From the NCBI GenBank assembly GCA_041397825.1, contig JAWKVX010000006.1, positions 310,001 through 374,000 on the forward strand: a DNA stretch of 64,000 nucleotides, given 5' to 3'. Positions 60,374 through 64,000 of the stretch are shown here, one piece after another. The DNA is from JANNSX01 sp041397825. GTDB taxonomy: Bacteria; Pseudomonadota; Alphaproteobacteria; Rhizobiales; Hyphomicrobiaceae. Under the pieces are notes generated by a model. The model saw only the letters and a program-made list of their open reading frames with translations. It had not been told where the DNA came from and made no database searches. The position numbers were made by a program, and so were the translations under genes. Position 1 is the stretch's first letter, and the number at the start of each line of letters is the position of its first letter.

Positions 60374-61582
60374 GTGCCAGGCTCGAGGCCGTCCTTTCGT
60401 CTCTTCAGGTGGCTCACCGCAAGTCTCGTGGCGGCGCAGATCGGCACCGCAGCGACTGAGGACGCGACTGCCATGCTCGACAATCGTGCGGTGCCGGCAC
60501 CCAATCTCGCGATCAGCTACGAGCCTCTGACCTATGCCGAGCTGGCAGGCTGGGCGGAGGACGACCATGCGGCGGCCCTGGCTGCGTTCGTCGCGTCCTG
60601 CCCGGCTCTGAAAGACAAGGGCCGCAGCAGCCGCAAAGGCCAGATCCGAGACCGATTGGCCCGCCTGTGCCCGATGGCGGGCAAGGCCCGCAGCAACGCC
60701 GTCGCCGCACGCCGGTTCTTCGAGACCCATTTTACGCCGCACCGGATCGTGACCGAAGCACCTGGATTCCTCACAGGCTACTACGAGCCCGAGCTCGATG
60801 GCGCGCTCGAGCGCGGCGCCGGCTTCGACGTGCCACTGCTCTCCCGGCCCGAAAATCTGGTCGATCTCGTCGAGCGGGCCTTGCACGCGTCGGCCAACGA
60901 GACGCTGGCGGCCGGCCGACGTATCGGCACGGAGATCGTGCCCTACTACACGCGTGCCGAGATCGAGAACGGAGCGCTCGACGGCGAGGGCCTCGAGATC
61001 GCCTATCTGAAGGATCCGATCGACGCCTATCTGCTGCATGTGCAGGGATCGGGGCGCATCCGGTTGCCAGATGGGCGCGTGCTTCGCGTCGGCTATGCCG
61101 GCAAGAACGGCTACCCCTACACCTCGATCGGCGGCCTGCTCGTCAGCCGCGGGGTTGCGTCAGCCGAGGAGATGACGCTCGATCGCCTGCGGGCATGGCT
61201 TGCCGAAGATGCCGAGCGCGGCCGGGCGCTGATGCAGGAGAACCGCTCCTACATCTTTTTCCGCAGGCTGCCTGCCGCGGATGCCGCGGCCGGACCCATT
61301 GGCGCCCAGGGTGTCGGCTTGAGCAAAGGGCGGAGTTTGGCTGTCGATGCCAGCTATCATCCCTTGGGACTGCCCATTTTCGTGTCGAGCGACGCCATCG
61401 TCCATCACGGCGCGTCGGGCTTCCGGCGCCTGATGATTGCCCAAGATGTCGGTTCCGCCATTCGCGGGCCCGAGCGCGGGGATATCTTCTGGGGCACGGG
61501 TAAGACCGCCGAGCGGCTCGCTGGCCTGACACGGCATCCGGGTCACTTCGTGGTGCTGCTGCCGAAGGACACCCGGCGGTGA
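60374..61582 (+). CDS. mltA: Membrane-bound lytic murein transglycosylase A
   Basis: MltA cleaves peptidoglycan to anhydro-muropeptides. The start at GTG 60374, 2 bases after the Tim44 stop, gives a signal-like segment (LFRWLTASLVAAQIGTAAT). The catalytic core has TGYYEPELDG, LLHVQGSGRIRLPDG and YAGKNGYPYTSIG. The C-terminal 3D-domain has VDASYHPLGLPIFV and MIAQDVGSAIRGPERGDIFWG, including the catalytic Asp. An upstream TTG (60350) overlapping the Tim44 gene is an alternative start. No lipobox cysteine is seen. The Smr gene overlaps its stop codon. Confidence 0.93.
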   Translation: MPGSRPSFRLFRWLTASLVAAQIGTAATEDATAMLDNRAVPAPNLAISYEPLTYAELAGWAEDDHAAALAAFVASCPALKDKGRSSRKGQIRDRLARLCPMAGKARSNAVAARRFFETHFTPHRIVTEAPGFLTGYYEPELDGALERGAGFDVPLLSRPENLVDLVERALHASANETLAAGRRIGTEIVPYYTRAEIENGALDGEGLEIAYLKDPIDAYLLHVQGSGRIRLPDGRVLRVGYAGKNGYPYTSIGGLLVSRGVASAEEMTLDRLRAWLAEDAERGRALMQENRSYIFFRRLPAADAAAGPIGAQGVGLSKGRSLAVDASYHPLGLPIFVSSDAIVHHGASGFRRLMIAQDVGSAIRGPERGDIFWGTGKTAERLAGLTRHPGHFVVLLPKDTRR

Positions 61583-62226
61583 AGCGGCGGCGGACGCCCG
61601 CGGAAAGCGCCGGATCGGACGAGAGCCCCCCGCGCAGGTCGCCGCTGACGACGGAGGACGAGGCGCTCTGGCGCGCCGTTACCGAAACGATCAAGCCGAT
61701 CGCCAAGCGGATAGCGCCCGTGACGCGGGAGCCGCGGGCGCCAACAGCGACCATCTCGGCAAAGGCCCTGGCGACGTCCGCCGCGCCGGTGCGGCCATCG
61801 AGCCCGCCCGTGTCGGCAAGCCGAAAGACTCCGCCCCGGCCCCCCGCAGCCACGACCTTCGAGGTCAAGCGGGCGAAGCGCCTCCGCCGCGGTGTGCTCG
61901 ATATCGAGGCCCGGATCGACCTGCACGGCATGCGCCAGGCCGAGGCTCACCGGGCGCTGAGGCACTTCCTGATGTCGTCACAGGCGCGCGGCCTCAAGCA
62001 TGTGAAGGTGATCACCGGCAAGGGCCGAGGGGAGGACAGCGATGCGCGGCACTTCGAGTTGCACCCTCCAGAGAGGCCGGGAATTCTGAAGCGCATGGTT
62101 CCGGTCTGGCTCGGCGAGCCGGATCTCGCGGCTGTCGTCGTGAGCTTCACGAGTGCCGGCCGTCAGCATGGCGGCGAAGGTGCGCTCTATGTGCATCTCC
62201 GCCGCCGCAAGCCGGAATCGGGGTGA
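61579..62226 (+). CDS. Smr-domain protein (DNA-mismatch/nuclease-like)
   Basis: The 215-residue protein starts with GTG overlapping the mltA stop (GTGA). The N-terminal half is Pro/Ala/Arg-rich and likely disordered. The Smr domain occupies about residues 110-212, with ARIDLHGMRQAEAHRALRHF (LDLHG-type) and HVKVITGKG (TGxG-type). Smr domains are nucleases or RNA-binding modules of MutS2 and related proteins. It follows mltA, as conserved in Hyphomicrobiales. Confidence 0.92.
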   Translation: MKRRRTPAESAGSDESPPRRSPLTTEDEALWRAVTETIKPIAKRIAPVTREPRAPTATISAKALATSAAPVRPSSPPVSASRKTPPRPPAATTFEVKRAKRLRRGVLDIEARIDLHGMRQAEAHRALRHFLMSSQARGLKHVKVITGKGRGEDSDARHFELHPPERPGILKRMVPVWLGEPDLAAVVVSFTSAGRQHGGEGALYVHLRRRKPESG

Positions 62227-62229
62227 GGC

Positions 62230-62772
62230 TCAGGGGCTCATCATCATGCCGCCGCCCATGCCACGACCCCTACCCATCATGCCCATGCCCATCATCGGCA
62301 GCACGATGCTGTCCGCCTCCTTCTTCTGATCGTCGGAGAGCGTGCCGTACAACTCGTTGACGGCCGCCTTGATGCTCTTCACTTCCTCGAGATGCGCCGA
62401 CATCATCGTCTCCATGAATGTCAGCCGGTCCGGCAGAGGCTTCTTGAAAAAGCTGCCATCCCGCATCTCCTCACGATGCGAGGCCATCATGGCGCGGCGT
62501 GTCTCGGCCGTGTTGCGCAGAAGGTCTGCCAGTGCGTTCCACGCGGGCGTCTGCGCCTCAGTGATCTTCAACTCGGCCTTGATGAAGGCAAGCCGGCCTT
62601 CGATGCGCTCCGACATGTCGTCCGCATCCATGCCCATCATGCCCTGCATCATGCGGCCCATGCCCCAGGAGGGACGCCAATCATTGTCATCCTCCTCGGC
62701 CATTGCCGGTGAAACGCTCGACAGTGCCACTAGGCTCGCAAAAGCAACATTGCGTAGGGACTTGTTCAACAT
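62230..62772 (-). CDS. Spy/CpxP-family LTxxQ-motif periplasmic protein
   Basis: The 180-residue precursor has a signal peptide (NVAFASLVALSSVSPAMAEE) and a methionine-rich region MGRMMQGMMGM. The helical domain has two LTxxQ-like motifs (ELKITEAQTPAWN and the equivalent near LPDRLTFMETM). A second Met/Gly-rich tail (MMGMGMMGRGRGMGGGMMM) ends the protein. Spy-like proteins are ATP-independent periplasmic chaperones, and the Met clusters suggest copper or other soft-metal binding (inference). It is convergent with the Smr gene (3 bp). Confidence 0.85.
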   Translation of the reverse strand: MLNKSLRNVAFASLVALSSVSPAMAEEDDNDWRPSWGMGRMMQGMMGMDADDMSERIEGRLAFIKAELKITEAQTPAWNALADLLRNTAETRRAMMASHREEMRDGSFFKKPLPDRLTFMETMMSAHLEEVKSIKAAVNELYGTLSDDQKKEADSIVLPMMGMGMMGRGRGMGGGMMMSP

Positions 62773-62883
62773 GTTCCACTCCTGTGCTGTAAAGGTGCAG
62801 CCGCCGAATGTCGGTTAGATGGGCATGCAGCCACCCACCGCGCTTGATCGGGGTCAAATATCCCGGGCGATCGCGATCACATT

Positions 62884-64000
62884 TCAGAGAATGAAGCGCG
62901 ACAGATCCGCATTCTTGGCGAGATCGCCGATGTGTGTTTTCACATAAGCGGCATCGATGGTGACCCGCTGGCCCGGTAGATCTGTGGCATCGAACGAGAT
63001 CTTGTCGAGAACCCGCTCGAGGACGGTCGAAAGGCGGCGGGCGCCGATGTTCTCGACGGTGGCATTGACCTCGACGGCGATATCCGCAATGGCGTCGATG
63101 CCGTCCTCGGTGAATTCGAGCACCACGTCTTCGGTCGCCATGAGCGCCACATACTGCTTGATGAGGCTCGACTCCGGCTCCGTCAGGATTCGGCGCATGT
63201 CCTCTCGGGTCAGCGCGGCAAGCTCGACCCGGATCGGCAATCGGCCCTGGAGCTCGGGCAGCAGGTCCGACGGCTTGGCCACATGGAACGCGCCGGAGGC
63301 GATGAAGAGGATATGGTCGGTCTTGACCGGTCCGTATTTGGTGCTGACGGTCGTGCCCTCGATGATGGGCAGAAGATCGCGCTGGACGCCCTCGCGGCTG
63401 ACATCGGCGCCCTGTCGCTCCGAGCGGGCGCAAATCTTATCGATTTCGTCGATGAAGACGATGCTGTCGTTCTCGACGCTTCGGATGGCCTCCAGGACGA
63501 TACTCTCCTGCTCGATGAGCTTGTCGCTCTCCTCCTGGATCAGGACCTCGTAGCTATCCTTGACCTTCATGCGGCGCGGGCGGGTTCGCTGGCCGAAGGC
63601 TTTGCCGAGCATCTCGTTCAGATTGATCATGCCGACCTGGCTGCCGGGCATTCCGGGAATCTCGAAGCTCGGCATCTGCGGTCCGGTATCGGCGACCTGG
63701 ACCTCGATTTCCTTGTCGTCAAGCTCGTTGGCGCGCAGCTTGCGGCGGAAGCTCTCCTTGGTCTGGTCGGATGAGCGCTCGCCGACCAGCGCGTTGATGA
63801 CCCGTTCCTCGGCATTGAGGTGCGCGCGCGCCTTGACCTCGTTGCGTTTCGCCTCCTTGACGAGGCCGATGGCGACCTCGGTCAGGTCGCGGATGATCTG
63901 GTCGACATCGCGCCCGACATAGCCCACCTCGGTGAACTTCGTCGCCTCGACCTTGAGGAAGGGCGCATTGGCGAGACGCGCCAGGCGGCGTGAGATCTCG
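62884..64000 (-). CDS. hslU: ATP-dependent protease ATPase subunit HslU (5' end outside window)
   Basis: The C-terminal 371 residues of HslU (normally about 435) are present, so the frame runs off the window's right end. Visible motifs are FLKVEATKFTEVGYVGRDVD, the I-domain, Walker B DSIVFIDEIDKI, sensor-2 region GARRLSTVLERVLDKI and the invariant C-terminus DLSRFIL that inserts into HslV. HslUV degrades folded and misfolded cytosolic proteins. hslV is expected upstream, outside the window. Confidence 0.97.
   Translation of the reverse strand, partial: EISRRLARLANAPFLKVEATKFTEVGYVGRDVDQIIRDLTEVAIGLVKEAKRNEVKARAHLNAEERVINALVGERSSDQTKESFRRKLRANELDDKEIEVQVADTGPQMPSFEIPGMPGSQVGMINLNEMLGKAFGQRTRPRRMKVKDSYEVLIQEESDKLIEQESIVLEAIRSVENDSIVFIDEIDKICARSERQGADVSREGVQRDLLPIIEGTTVSTKYGPVKTDHILFIASGAFHVAKPSDLLPELQGRLPIRVELAALTREDMRRILTEPESSLIKQYVALMATEDVVLEFTEDGIDAIADIAVEVNATVENIGARRLSTVLERVLDKISFDATDLPGQRVTIDAAYVKTHIGDLAKNADLSRFIL

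Overview
The window is a GC-rich chromosomal segment of an alphaproteobacterium, most likely order Hyphomicrobiales (Rhizobiales). The main evidence is the gene order hemJ-rho-mnmE-mnmG-rsmG-parA-parB with two parS sites, and the blocks ftsK-lolA-xthA, htpX-rsmB-heparinase-purH, leuS-lptE-holA and secB-fxsA-Tim44-mltA-Smr-hslU. These are core, origin-proximal arrangements in that order. The genus cannot be read from the sequence alone. There are no rRNA genes, CRISPR arrays, insertion sequences or prophage genes. One tRNA gene is present.

Layout. 1-11 kb: the end of hemJ (haem synthesis), rho, a methyltransferase, a large DUF255 protein, then the tRNA-modification/rRNA-methylation/chromosome-partitioning cluster mnmE, mnmG, rsmG, parA, parB. 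One perfect parS lies between mnmE and mnmG, and a second near-perfect one is embedded in the rsmG coding sequence. 11-24 kb: more accessory material. It holds an orphan RTX repeat protein, a complete Opp/Dpp-type peptide ABC importer coupled to a dehydrogenase, an exported acyl-carrier-like/DUF900 hydrolase fusion, a periplasmic 5'-nucleotidase and a UbiH-type flavin monooxygenase. 24-31 kb: tesB, amtB behind a sigma-54-type promoter, an aminotransferase, ftsK, lolA, a probable small RNA, and xthA. 31-36 kb: two TadG-like von Willebrand-factor pilus-associated proteins flanking an extensin-like protein, next to an AT-rich 381-bp stretch. 36-54 kb: housekeeping genes (SDHAF4-type assembly factor, htpX, rsmB, heparinase-like, purH, YggS, leuS, lptE, holA, rlmN), with a DMT exporter broken by a stop codon, an MFS carrier, and the block prdX / thioredoxin-TPR / LON-domain / Trm112. 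54-64 kb: tRNA-Gly, two L,D-transpeptidases, a cyclic-nucleotide-binding protein, an OmpR-type response regulator preceded by a coupled 28-codon leader ORF, secB, fxsA, Tim44-like, mltA, Smr, a Spy/CpxP-like protein and the 3' part of hslU.

Common themes are chromosome segregation (ParABS, FtsK), tRNA and ribosome maturation (MnmE/MnmG, RsmG, RsmB, RlmN, LeuRS, PrdX), and the cell envelope (LolA, LptE, MltA, two L,D-transpeptidases, SecB, extensin-like and TadG-like proteins). The most unusual items are the exported ACP-like/hydrolase fusion, the small-RNA candidate upstream of xthA, the short ORF overlapping the response-regulator start codon, the TadG-extensin-TadG group, and the LON-domain gene that lacks a canonical start codon where homology seems to begin. 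Functions are assigned from recognised motifs and family memory. No database search or computation was run.
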